From Bordetella parapertussis (GTDB lineage Bacteria > Pseudomonadota > Gammaproteobacteria > Burkholderiales > Burkholderiaceae_B): DNA of 12,287 bases. Made by a program: the position numbers and the translations under genes. The notes beneath the pieces are model-generated. The model saw only the letters and a list, made by a program, of their open reading frames with translations. It made no database searches and had not been told where the DNA came from. Positions 1 through 10,100 of the stretch are shown piece by piece (the first letter of the stretch is position 1; every line of letters begins with the position of its first letter). The stretch lies in NCBI GenBank assembly GCA_943331855.1, contig CALQNE010000085.1:1-12287 (forward strand). The letters run 5' to 3'.

Positions 1-58
1 TTATGATCGTTGACGTACTATTTTAATTCTTTAGACGGTTAACACCTTTGACTATATC
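1..58. other. Flank after bioY without a recognisable gene
   Basis: The 58 bases beyond the bioY stop are A/T-rich. I see no terminator hairpin with a T-run for bioY and no conserved coding sequence. A GGTTAACAC at 37-45 resembles half of a BirA operator, but its partner half is absent. Confidence 0.5.
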
Positions 59-622
59 TCAAACCATATTTAACCGACGAATCCTCTGCGCAACAGCCGC
101 TGCCACCAAGGCCTTAATTAGATCGCCTGGCACAAAAACCAGCATCACCCAACAGGCCTTGACCAGTCCCATCTTAGTCACAAAAGCGAGCCAAGGTATA
201 CCCACAAGGTACACCAGCACAATCCCACCTACGATCGCAGCGAGCGCACAACGCACGGTATCACGCACTACGCCCACGCCCACGCCCACGCCGGCGCTGC
301 GCTGATGCTGCCTAGCAAGCCAGCCCGTCAGAATCGCCCCTGGAACCATTCCGAGCAAGAACCCTGCAGTGGGTCCCGCCAACACTGCCAAACCCGCACG
401 ACCACCCGGCAAAACGGGCAATCCGAGCAAGGCCAGCCCCACGTATAGCAGCAAGACCAACCCACCTCGAGTCGGACCTAAAATCAAACCCGCCAACATC
501 ACGCCAAATGTCTGCAAAGTGATGGGCACCGGCACGATCGGCAGCGGAATCGGAGGAATGAGCCCGAGCACCACAAGCAGTGCTGAAAACAAGGCTACCA
601 ACACAAGATCTTTTGTTTTCAA
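59..622 (-). CDS. bioY: Biotin ECF transporter substrate-binding membrane protein BioY
   Basis: BioY is the membrane subunit (S component) that binds biotin and, with the BioM ATPase and BioN coupling protein, imports it into the cytoplasm. The 187-residue protein is almost wholly hydrophobic, with about six predicted membrane helices. It opens with KTKDLVLVALFSAL and carries the family-typical proline-rich segment near residues 22-34, PITLQTFG at 33-40 and a GP-TAGFLLG segment at 83-91. The start is TTG: the in-frame TGA lies three codons upstream, and the two nearby ATGs (reading ATG-TGA and ATG-ACT-TAA) are closed at once. A GAGATG stretch gives a weak ribosome site. It lies 22 bases after bioN in the same operon. 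Residues 111-118 are Gly-Val repeated four times, in the loop between helices 4 and 5, coded by a six-base tandem repeat. Family assignment is firm; the start codon is inferred. Confidence 0.95.
   Translation of the reverse strand: MKTKDLVLVALFSALLVVLGLIPPIPLPIVPVPITLQTFGVMLAGLILGPTRGGLVLLLYVGLALLGLPVLPGGRAGLAVLAGPTAGFLLGMVPGAILTGWLARQHQRSAGVGVGVGVVRDTVRCALAAIVGGIVLVYLVGIPWLAFVTKMGLVKACWVMLVFVPGDLIKALVAAAVAQRIRRLNMV
271..292. repeat. Six-base tandem repeat inside bioY
   Basis: The plus strand reads CGCCCA three times followed by CGCC, about 3.7 copies. Read on the coding strand this is GGCGTG repeated, giving alternating Gly and Val. Because the unit is two codons, gain or loss of copies would change loop length without shifting the frame. 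The purity of the codons (GGC and GTG every time but the last Val, GTA) suggests recent slippage rather than protein-level selection; that is inference. Confidence 0.8.
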
Positions 623-644
623 ATTAAGTCATCTCACATTTCAA

Positions 645-1238
645 TTAGGCACGCGCATCGATCGCCTCAGCGATTTCGTGCGCCCGTCGCAACGTACGCG
701 TTAGCATGGGTACTGCCATCGTAAACGGATTTGGCGTGCAACCGCGCGCGACTTGGGCTTCACGAATTTCATGCCACTGCACGCCAAGCTCTGGGATCAG
801 TCTTAAGGTCAGTCCGACACTTAGCGCGACCCGCTCAGCGTTCACCCAACCCAAGCGCGCAAATGGCGCCAACAACCAGACAACCACCTGCATCATCTGA
901 GTCAGTGACGTAGTCATCGATACCAAGAGGGCTGCCAGCACAAGCGTAGACAACCGCAACAACATTGCAACGGCTTGCGCCCCCCCTTCAGACCATGCGG
1001 ACAAGCCGGTGAGCACCAGCATCATCCAAACCAAGACGCGCAGCTGTCGCCACACTTGAGTCAGCGACGCGCCAGCGCTGTGCAAAAAAACACAAGTCAC
1101 CAGCAATGCAAGAAACAATGGCAAAGGAGTACGCAGCCACATCAAGCCAGTTCCGCTAAGCGCTAACAGGCCAAGCTTCAAGCCAGGCGAGAGGCGATGC
1201 AGCCAAGTTTGACCTGGCAAGTAAAGCGAACCCATCAT
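645..1238 (-). CDS. bioN: Energy-coupling factor transmembrane protein BioN (EcfT family)
   Basis: BioN is the membrane scaffold that transmits ATP hydrolysis in BioM to BioY during biotin uptake. I place the start at the ATG of 1238-1236, giving 197 residues beginning MMGSLYLPGQTWLHRLSPGLKL, which matches the usual EcfT opening. This ATG overlaps the TGA of bioM (ATGA) and follows AGGAG with 8 bases of spacing. A longer frame from GTG at 1259 would swallow that ribosome site and add seven non-conserved residues. Hydrophobic helices lie roughly at residues 22-53 and 66-108, followed by the amphipathic coupling region. The first coupling motif Ala-Arg-Gly is at 164-166. The second, about 30 residues later, reads Ala-Arg-Ala at 195-197 and is the very end of the protein, where the family usually has Gly and often a short tail. 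Confidence 0.92.
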   Translation of the reverse strand: MMGSLYLPGQTWLHRLSPGLKLGLLALSGTGLMWLRTPLPLFLALLVTCVFLHSAGASLTQVWRQLRVLVWMMLVLTGLSAWSEGGAQAVAMLLRLSTLVLAALLVSMTTSLTQMMQVVVWLLAPFARLGWVNAERVALSVGLTLRLIPELGVQWHEIREAQVARGCTPNPFTMAVPMLTRTLRRAHEIAEAIDARA

Positions 1239-1912
1239 GCGCAGTGCTCCTGGTACCACGCCAATGCGTCAGCGGGTATGCCATCGAACGCCATCCGCCC
1301 ATGATTGAGCACGAGTACCCGATCCATGGTCTGCATTAGCGTCAGATCGTGACTGACTACCAAGGCATGCTGAGGCAACGCCGCCAACAAGCGTTCAAAG
1401 CGATTACGCAAGCGTAAATCAAGCTGTGTAGTCGGTTCGTCAAACACCAAAATTTCAGGCTCAGTGGCCAGAACGGCCGCCAAGGCGACAAGCTGACGTT
1501 CACCACCCGACAATGTATGCACGCTACGTTCAGTCAAGTGCCCAACCCCGAGGCGCTCTAAAGAAGCCTGCGCACGCACGCTACGTAACCGCGGGTTAGA
1601 TTCGCGATTTTTAAGTCCAAATTCAATATCTTCGTGCACCACCGGAAACACAATCTGGTTATCGGGGTTTTGAAAGACAAAGCCAACCTTGCGACGCACC
1701 GCCACGACCTCGCGTGTAGTATCAAGACCGTCGATCAAGACCTGCCCCTGCCTGGGTAACAGCAGACCATTGATCAATCGCACTAGCGAGCTTTTGCCAG
1801 ACCCATTGGGCCCAACAATACCTATCCTTCGCTCAGAAAGCGTCAAATTTAAGCCGGTCAACACCTCACAGGCTTCGCGTTCGACCGAAACGTTTTTAAA
1901 CTCGATTAACAT
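1235..1912 (-). CDS. bioM: Biotin ECF transporter ATPase BioM (EcfA family)
   Basis: This is the cytoplasmic ATP-binding cassette subunit that powers biotin import with BioN and BioY. The 225-residue protein holds all ATPase motifs in order: Walker A GPNGSGKS at 34-41, Q-loop FQNPDNQ at 80-86 (typical of ECF ATPases), signature LSGGERQ at 134-140, Walker B ILVFDEP at 154-160 with catalytic Glu159, the loop TTQLD at 161-165, and switch His188. A single ATPase gene beside one T and one S gene fits the dedicated BioMNY arrangement, in which BioM acts as a homodimer, rather than a shared EcfAA'T module. It is the first gene of the operon and starts at ATG with no clear ribosome site. Upstream, CATAAT (1926-1921, minus strand) could be a -10 box, but no good -35 goes with it. 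Confidence 0.95.
   Translation of the reverse strand: MLIEFKNVSVEREACEVLTGLNLTLSERRIGIVGPNGSGKSSLVRLINGLLLPRQGQVLIDGLDTTREVVAVRRKVGFVFQNPDNQIVFPVVHEDIEFGLKNRESNPRLRSVRAQASLERLGVGHLTERSVHTLSGGERQLVALAAVLATEPEILVFDEPTTQLDLRLRNRFERLLAALPQHALVVSHDLTLMQTMDRVLVLNHGRMAFDGIPADALAWYQEHCA
1247..1251 (-). promoter_or_regulatory. Shine-Dalgarno site deciding the bioN start
   Basis: AGGAG on the minus strand, 8 bases upstream of the ATG at 1238 and inside the last codons of bioM. It supports translational coupling of bioN to bioM and argues against the longer GTG start at 1259. Confidence 0.8.
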
Positions 1913-1954
1913 GGTGACTGATTATGCCCGATAACCTCGAGTAGACCCGCTTAG

Positions 1955-1973
1955 GACCTGAATTAACTAGGTC
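1955..1973. repeat. Inverted repeat in the bioM-msrB divergent region
   Basis: GACCT and AGGTC form perfect 5-base arms around a 9-base A/T-rich centre (GAATTAACT). It sits directly upstream of the probable msrB -35 box and within the bioM leader, so it could be a binding site for a regulator of either operon. It does not match the BirA biotin operator as I know it. Arms this short can occur by chance. Confidence 0.4.
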
Positions 1974-1974
1974 G

Positions 1975-2003
1975 CTGACAAACCGCTTCGAACTTTTTTA
2001 AAT
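1975..2003 (+). promoter_or_regulatory. Probable sigma-70 promoter of the msrB operon
   Basis: CTGACA at 1975-1980 (five of six matches to the -35 consensus), a 17-base spacer, and TTAAAT at 1998-2003 (four of six matches to the -10). Transcription would start near 2010, leaving a leader of about 15 bases with no evident Shine-Dalgarno site before the msrB ATG. Confidence 0.5.
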
Positions 2004-2025
2004 ATCTGCACTCCAACTGCCTATC

Positions 2026-2424
2026 ATGAAAAAAATCATCAAAACAGATGCCGAATGGAAAGCCCAGCTTTCAGCCGAAGAGTATTACGTTGCCCGTCAA
2101 AAAGGAACTGAACGCGCCTTCACGGGGCGCTATTGGGATCACAACGAACACGGTATTTATCGCTGCGTAGGCTGTAGCACTGCGTTATTCGCCTCTGATA
2201 CCAAGTTTGATGCGGGTTGCGGGTGGCCAAGCTATTTTGTGGCCATTGACGGCGATAACGTGCGCGAAGAAACCGACTCGTCGCACGGCATGCTTCGCAC
2301 TGAAGTCATGTGCAACGTATGCGACAGTCACCTTGGTCATGTGTTTCCGGATGGCCCGCCCCCTACGGGTTTGCGGTATTGCATCAACTCTCTTTCACTG
2401 ACCTTTGAGCCGATCAAACCATGA
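2026..2424 (+). CDS. msrB: Peptide-methionine (R)-S-oxide reductase MsrB
   Basis: MsrB repairs oxidised proteins by reducing the R epimer of methionine sulfoxide. The 132-residue protein is a single SelR domain of normal length without a signal peptide, so it should be cytoplasmic. Visible are two zinc-binding pairs, C47-V-G-C50 and C96-N-V-C99, the GCGWPS segment (Cys65, possible resolving cysteine), HLGHVFPDG at 102-110, and catalytic Cys119 in RYCINS. The enzyme is the cysteine form, not a selenoprotein. The start ATG lacks a Shine-Dalgarno match but follows a good promoter closely and begins the conserved sequence well. It heads a four-gene operon; its TGA overlaps the ATG of yciB by four bases. 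Confidence 0.97.
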   Translation: MKKIIKTDAEWKAQLSAEEYYVARQKGTERAFTGRYWDHNEHGIYRCVGCSTALFASDTKFDAGCGWPSYFVAIDGDNVREETDSSHGMLRTEVMCNVCDSHLGHVFPDGPPPTGLRYCINSLSLTFEPIKP

Positions 2425-2978
2425 AAAAATTTCTCTTTGATCTGTTTCCACTGATTCTGTTTTTTGCGGCCTACAAGTTTGCCGATATTTATGTCGCAAC
2501 AGGCGTTGCAATGGCCGCGGCCATTGGGCAAATCCTCTGGATCAAACTGACAGGCAAGCCGATTGAAGGCATGCACTGGATTAATTTGGCCGTGATTGTC
2601 GTGTTCGGTGGTGCCACGCTCTGGTTTAAGGATGACGCCTTTATCAAATGGAAGCCCACGATGTTGTATTGGCTTTTTGGCGGCGTATTGCTAGTGAGTC
2701 AGATTTTTCTGGGGCGCAACTTAATGCAGAAGCTTTTAGGCGAAAAAATCACGATGGCGAACTCGGCCTGGACACGTCTGAATTTAAGTTGGGCGTTATT
2801 TTTCATCGCCGCCGGTGGGATCAATCTGTTCGTTGCTTTTTCCGGATTTTTTACAACGGACCAATGGGTCAACTTCAAGGTATTTGGGCTGATGGGCTTA
2901 TTAATTGCCTTTGTGATCGCGCAATCCGTCTGGCTGGGTAAGCATATCGAAAACAAAGATGGCGATACCAAGCCATGA
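2421..2978 (+). CDS. yciB: Inner-membrane septation protein A (YciB family)
   Basis: YciB (also called IspZ or septation protein A) is a polytopic inner-membrane protein linked to cell envelope synthesis and division; its exact biochemical role is unsettled. The 185-residue product begins [20 protein letters not shown] and has about five membrane segments, near residues 4-20, 22-42, 54-69, 80-97 and 120-175 (the last stretch probably two helices). The family hallmark [11 protein letters not shown] is at 74-84 and NLSWALFF at 121-128. The C-terminus is short and charged. The start is fixed by the ATGA overlap with msrB; there is no separate ribosome site, so translation probably depends on ribosomes finishing msrB. 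Its own TGA overlaps the bolA ATG in the same way. Confidence 0.95.
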   Translation: MKKFLFDLFPLILFFAAYKFADIYVATGVAMAAAIGQILWIKLTGKPIEGMHWINLAVIVVFGGATLWFKDDAFIKWKPTMLYWLFGGVLLVSQIFLGRNLMQKLLGEKITMANSAWTRLNLSWALFFIAAGGINLFVAFSGFFTTDQWVNFKVFGLMGLLIAFVIAQSVWLGKHIENKDGDTKP

Positions 2979-3277
2979 CCTCCTTAAATAATGAAACAAG
3001 CGCGGTCAACCCGCACCTCACGTTGCTCAAAGAGCGTCTGGCAACCTTGAACGCCAGTCAGCTTGATATCCACGACGAATCACACCTACACGCCGGTCAC
3101 GCCGGCAACAAGGGTGGGGCGAGTCACTTTCGAGCCACTATCGTGGCCGAGTGTTTTTCTAACCAATCGATGATTGCGCAACATCGTCTGGTGTATGATC
3201 TTTTGCGCGATTTAATCCCATTCCCGATTCACGCACTGGCACTGTCCACTCGGGCGCCTTCCAAAGGAAATTCATGA
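2975..3277 (+). CDS. bolA: BolA family protein
   Basis: BolA proteins partner with monothiol glutaredoxins to hold and deliver [2Fe-2S] clusters, and in enterobacteria BolA also affects cell shape under stress. The 100-residue product contains the class fold: ESHLHAGHAG at 35-44, GGASHFRATIVAECF at 47-61, QHRLVYDLL at 69-77 and the conserved IHALAL at 85-90. Histidines 37, 39 and 42 and His70 are candidate cluster ligands, as judged from the family. The usual Arg before HRLVY is replaced by Gln69. The N-terminal 14 residues are variable. The start is the ATG in an ATGA overlap with yciB. It could equally be called IbaG-like; the subfamily is not decided by eye. Confidence 0.9.
   Translation: MTSLNNETSAVNPHLTLLKERLATLNASQLDIHDESHLHAGHAGNKGGASHFRATIVAECFSNQSMIAQHRLVYDLLRDLIPFPIHALALSTRAPSKGNS
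3263..3268 (+). promoter_or_regulatory. Shine-Dalgarno site of the peptidylprolyl isomerase gene
   Basis: AAAGGA, 5 bases upstream of the ATG at 3274, within the last codons of bolA. It is the only clear ribosome site in the four-gene operon, suggesting that the last gene can be translated at a rate of its own. Confidence 0.65.
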
Positions 3278-4053
3278 AACGTATTGTTATGCTGGTTGCC
3301 TCACTGGCACTTGCAGCTCCTGTCTACGCACAAAACGTGGCAACCGTAAATGGCAAAGCCATCACTCAAGAAAGTGTCGATCAATTCGTCAAACTCTTAA
3401 TCAGCCAGGGTCAAGGCGCTAGCGACACCCCCCAGTTACGCGAGCAAGTCAAAGACGAACTCATCAACCGTCAGGTCATGGTGCAAGCCGCTGAAGAGGC
3501 CGGTATCGCCAAAGATCCAACTGTTGCGATCCAACTTGAACTGAGCCGGCAGGGCATTCTGGTACAGGCCCTCATGACAGACTACGTCAAGAAAAATCCC
3601 GTCACAGAAGCGACTGCCAAAGCCGAATACGACAAACTTAAAAAAGCTGAGAGTGGCAAGTTTGAGTACAACGTGCGTCATATTTTGGTCGATGAAGAAA
3701 AAGTCGCAAACGATATTCACGCAAAACTCAAAGCCAAGTCAGCAAAGTTTGAGGCACTTGCCAAACAGTCGAAAGACACTGGCTCGGCCGAAAAAGGCGG
3801 TGATCTTGGTTGGGCGCCCAACACCAACTATGTTGAGCCCTTTGCCAAGGCCGTCGCAGCGACTAAAAAGGGCGAACTTGCCTCTGCACCCGTCCAATCG
3901 CAATACGGTTGGCATGTGATTGAAGTGATTGACATTCGTCCGATTGAGTTCCCACCCTTCGAGCAAGTTCGCCCACAGCTCGAAGAAATGATGAAGCAAA
4001 CTGCGCTATCAACTTTTCAAGCTGAACTGCGCGGTAAAGCAACCATCAAATAA
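3274..4053 (+). CDS. Secreted parvulin-type peptidylprolyl cis-trans isomerase
   Basis: This is a periplasmic folding helper that isomerises Xaa-Pro bonds in exported proteins, of the PpiC/PrsA/SurA-like group. The 259-residue precursor has a clear signal peptide: Lys2-Arg3, a hydrophobic core at 4-15 and a cleavage site after Val-Tyr-Ala at 17-19. The next residue is Gln, not Cys, so it is not a lipoprotein. Residues 22-125 form a helical SurA-N-like chaperone region; the parvulin domain spans about 132-222, with VRHILV at 134-139, GGDLGW at 175-180, AKAVAATKKGELA around 191-203 and the closing YGWHVIEV at 211-218. A short helical tail follows. It is much shorter than SurA and has one parvulin domain. 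It overlaps bolA by ATGA. I leave the gene symbol empty because several names are used. Confidence 0.92.
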   Translation: MKRIVMLVASLALAAPVYAQNVATVNGKAITQESVDQFVKLLISQGQGASDTPQLREQVKDELINRQVMVQAAEEAGIAKDPTVAIQLELSRQGILVQALMTDYVKKNPVTEATAKAEYDKLKKAESGKFEYNVRHILVDEEKVANDIHAKLKAKSAKFEALAKQSKDTGSAEKGGDLGWAPNTNYVEPFAKAVAATKKGELASAPVQSQYGWHVIEVIDIRPIEFPPFEQVRPQLEEMMKQTALSTFQAELRGKATIK

Positions 4054-4078
4054 TCCAACGTAATAAAGATCCAAGCCT

Positions 4079-6127
<2,049 letters not shown>

Positions 6128-6131
<4 letters not shown>

Positions 6132-7174
6132 ACAAAAACACGCAACGCGCGCGCACCACCCGCATTAAACCCGGCGTGTTCAAGATTGACATAAACAGTT
6201 TTGAGCTGTTCGTCGATTAAGATCTCAGCACCTGGTTGCAATGCACGATCTTGATCATCAATCAGCTCGGCACCTAAACGTCGGGCCAATTCGTAGCCGA
6301 TTTCAGCCATTCGGCCAAAAGCGCGAGTGTCTACCGGGCTGCGCGGCACGTCGAGCAATAGGCTCAAACGATCGACCCCTGCCATCCCGGCGTCAAAGGG
6401 CTCTTCGTCGGCACGCGAAAGCGTAAAACAAACAAAACCATGATCACCAAACCAGGCAAATCGCCCCTGATAGGCGACGAAACCCATGGCCTGCGCAGCG
6501 TCGCTGACTTCTGAAACTGAGCGCACGCCGGTCAATAACAACGTCAAGCCGACTTGGGTATCAAGTCCCTCGCAAAGTTGATCCAAGCGCTGTCCCAACT
6601 CGACGACCTGTTGTTGTTCTGGTGCCTCGAGTGTGCACTCGAGTTGATCGGCTAAGGTCTGTGCCCGATTAAAAATTTGCGACCACTCAATTGCAGTTAA
6701 TGGGCCGCTGCGATTGGCCAACAAGACCGCCAACTGAACCGAGGTATAAAGACCCTGAGGATCAATTTGCAGTGAGTGCTGCCCCTCGGTATTTTGCACA
6801 AATATCCTGACCGTCTTACGACCCGCGGCACGCATGGGTATGAGCAAAGGCGCGAGGTCTTCGCCATTCATGGGGCCTTGAAACGTCATTTCAATGACTA
6901 CTTCGGTCGCTGAATCAGGCTCTTGATCATTGGCACCCGGTATCGCACTGACACCGCCAGTAAACGGCAAAACCACTGCAGAGCCGCCCAGCGCGGGCTC
7001 GCGGCGCACGCGCTCACCGGCGGCCATGTCACCTAACAGGGGATCTTGGTCGATCTTGGGCACTTCGGCCTGCATGCGCTTGCGCACGCGCAGGTCTTGA
7101 AACCAATTAAAGCCCAACAGCAACAAGATCACCGCTGCGCCTAAAATAATCAGATAGATCTGCAACTCACTCAT
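6128..7174 (-). CDS. zipA: ZipA-like FtsZ-binding cell division protein
   Basis: ZipA anchors the FtsZ ring to the inner membrane at the division site. The 348-residue protein has the expected layout: a single N-terminal membrane helix at about 5-22 with almost no residues before it, then a basic stretch (RVRKRMQ at 29-35) on the cytoplasmic side, a short low-complexity linker to about residue 90, and a C-terminal ZipA domain at about 205-335, ending LGAELIDDQDRALQP (300-314), a pattern shared with the C-terminus of E. coli ZipA. Unlike E. coli, the long Pro/Gln-rich linker is missing; in its place residues 91-200 look folded and may echo the C-terminal domain. The ATG follows AAGG with 8 bases of spacing and lies 16 bases after smc. 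Position between smc and ligA supports the call. Confidence 0.85.
6626..6643. repeat. 18-base palindrome within zipA
   Basis: CTCGAGTGTGCACTCGAG: 8-base perfect arms around a 2-base centre. It arises from two Leu-Glu codon pairs (CTC GAG) flanking Cys-Thr in ZipA residues 178-183. It may be chance from codon use; no matching flanks are seen. Confidence 0.6.
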
Positions 7175-7190
7175 TGTGTAGACCTTAGTA

Positions 7191-10100
7191 TTAAGCCGCT
7201 TCGGCTGCTAACTGAAGCGCTGATTCAATATCAACCGCCACAATTCTTGATACGCCCTGCTCTTGCATCGTGACGCCAATCAGTTGGCGTGCCATCTGCA
7301 TGGCGATCTTATTGTGCGAAATAAACAGAAACTGGGTGTGCTCTGCCATGCTACCCACCAAATTAGCATAACGCTCAGTATTCGCATCATCAAGCGGCGC
7401 GTCAACTTCGTCAAGCAAACAAAATGGCGCAGGATTCAATTTAAACAACGCGAATACTAAGGCGGTCGCAGTCAGCGCTTTCTCGCCGCCCGAAAGCAGA
7501 TGAATTGAGGTGTTCCGTTTTCCGGGAGGTTGTGCCATCACCTGAACACCCGCATCCAGAATTTCGTCGCCCGTCATAATCAGACGCGCCTCACCCCCGC
7601 CGAAGAGCTTAGGAAAGAGTTCGCCAAAGTGCGTATTGACTTCATTAAAGGTATTTTGCAGTAAATCACGCGTTTCGCGATCAATCTTGTGGATGGCGTC
7701 TTCGAGCGTATTGATTGCAGTTTGCAAGTCAAGGAATTGCGCGTCCAGGAAGCCTTTACGCTCACGCGATTCATTGAGTTCATCAAGCGCAGCCAAGTTC
7801 ACTGAGCCCAAACTTTCAATTTTTTTAGTGATTCGTTGAACTTCAGTTTGCAACCAAGCGGGGCGCGACCACTCTTGAGGCTGATCAACGAGCGAAGCCT
7901 CAACCGCTGCGCGATCAACCTGACGCTCATTCAGTTGCTCGGCAAACTGTTCAGCCGCCAAACGTGCGGCCTGTTCTTGTAGCTGCAACTGCATGATGCG
8001 CTCGCGACGCGGCTCAAGTGAGCGCTCAAGTGTGAGGCGCTCTTCATCCGCTTCGCGTAACTGCGCGGCAAGGGTATCCATCTCGATACGTACGCGACCA
8101 AGCGCTTCTTCACGCTCGGCTCGCAACTCAAGCGCCTCTTGCAAGCCCGCCTCAGCAGCCGCAGCATCAAGCGTACTGAGCTCAGACTCAAGGCTCACAA
8201 GCTCTTGTTGCGCGCGGGTATTTTGCTCAGTGGCAACCTGCAGATTGCGTTGCAATTCGGCAATGCGGGCCCGAATACCACGCTCGTTAAACTCGGCCTC
8301 TTGGGCACCACGTTCTTGATCGCGCAAGCGATCGCGCGCGGCCTGCGCTTCGTCAGCGAGCGCTTCGCCTGCCATTTCAGCTTCAGAGTAGGCCTCTTGC
8401 AAGGTAGCCAACTCAGCATCAAGTTCTTCGAAACGTGTTTCGGCCTCAAGCTTGGTGGCGTGCAACTCTTCTTGCTGCGAGGCGACCTCAGCTAAATCTT
8501 GTTCAAGTCGGCCCGAGCGCTCACGGGTTTGCTCGACCTGTTGCTGCAGACGTGTGTGCTCAAGTTGTAAATCATGCAAGCGTCGAGTGACCTCACCCAC
8601 GCGCTGTCGCATCGGCGGCAACGCTTGAGAAATCTGCTGCCATGCCGATTCTGCTTGCGCAACTGCCGAGCGAGATTGATCCGCAATCAGTTGGCGCGCT
8701 TTGATTTCACGTTGAAGATTTTCAATTTCTTGCTGACGGGCCAACAAACCCGCTTGCTCAGAATCGGGTGCATAAAACCGCACACTATGGGCATCGACCA
8801 AATGCCCTTCTTTCATGACGAGCAACGCACCGACTGGCAGCGCTGCGCGCATTGCCAAGGCTTCAGTAATATCTTTTGAAATATAAACATGCCCCAGCCA
8901 GGACTGCAGCAAAGTGCGAAGCTCTGGGTCGGTAATGCGCAACAACGTGGTCAATGGCGTCAAGCCTGCGGGCGCCGCAGCTGCCGCAGCGGGCACCGGC
9001 AATTGGTAAAACGCCAAACGTGCAGGAGGCGCATCCGTCGCGAAGGCGCGCGCCCAATCCAGGTTACGCACTTCAAGACCGGTCATGCGCTCGTTGAGCA
9101 CCGCTTCGATCGCAGTCTCCCAACCCGCTTCGACTTGCAATTTTTGCCAGAGTCGACCGAGCGAGGTGAGCTCGTGCTTCGCAAGCCAAGGCTCAAGCGC
9201 CCCCTTCTTCTGAACGTCTTCTTGTAACCGTACCAAGGCTGATAAACGAGCGTCCAAGCGAGCCAAAGCCTCGGCCTCAGTCAGCGCAGTTTGTTGTGCC
9301 TGCTGGCGCTGAGCCTCAGCCTGCGGCAAGCGATCTTCGAGTTCGGTCAACTTGGCCTGAGACTCTTCAAGAAGCTCTTCAGAAGAGATCTTATCGCCCG
9401 TCAGTTGCTCAAGCGCGGCCAGATCAGGCGATTCAACGCCTTTTAATTCTTGAGTCAAGCGCTCGTGACGCAACTCAAGCGCCTGCAATTGCCGATCAGA
9501 GTCGCGTTGGGTTTGCGCGGCCAGCGCAAGACTCTGCTCAACTCGAGCCAGAACAGAACGCATTTCTTCGCGTTTGGCCGCAGCGTCACGCACCCGGGTT
9601 TCAATCTCAGGTAACCCCGCTTGAGCGGCCTCAGTGAGTTCGCGCGCCTCTTCCGAACGTGCTGCGCTTGTCGCAAGTTCTTCTTCGCCATCCAGAATTT
9701 GTTGCTGGCAATGTTCGCGCTGGGATTCCCATTCAGTGATTTGCACTTGCAACTGGGCGCGACGGGTTTGCACCCGGTTGCGCGACTCGACGACGTGTCG
9801 AATCTCTGCCTCAAGGCTGCTAACCTTTGCATTGGCTTCGTACAAGGCACCCTGCGCCGCATGCACCGCATCGCCTGCCGCATAATGCGCCTGCCTGCGC
9901 GATTCAAGCGCAGCCTCGCTCGCCCGCAACCCAGCGGTCGACGCTTCAAGTTCAGTATGCGCGCGCTCGATATTTTGTTGAGTACGGTCGCGCTCTTCTT
10001 GGGCCGCCGCCTCTTTTAAAAACCACAAGGCATTTTGCTTGGCTTCGCCTTCAGCTTGCAGGCCTCGATATTCGCGAGCAACTTCAGCCTGACCCTCAAG

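Noticed and set aside
37..45. Possible BirA operator half, GGTTAACAC
   Set aside because: It lies downstream of bioY, the opposing half at 14-15 bases is absent, and no promoter for the operon is there.
48..305. Thr/Pro-rich frame antisense to bioY
   Set aside because: It is the complement of BioY's hydrophobic codons and the Gly-Val repeat; BioY itself is a certain family match.
1239..1259. Longer bioN starting at GTG 1259
   Set aside because: The extra residues are not family-like, and the ATG at 1238 has AGGAG at ideal spacing and an ATGA overlap with bioM.
3092..3106. GCCGG-TCACG-CCGGC hairpin in bolA
   Set aside because: It results from the repeated His-Ala-Gly codons of the conserved BolA motif, so protein sequence explains it.
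7993..8319. Long open frames antisense to smc, including a Ser/Arg-rich one
   Set aside because: They mirror the codon pattern of the coiled coil on the other strand; composition is low-complexity and no start signals are seen.
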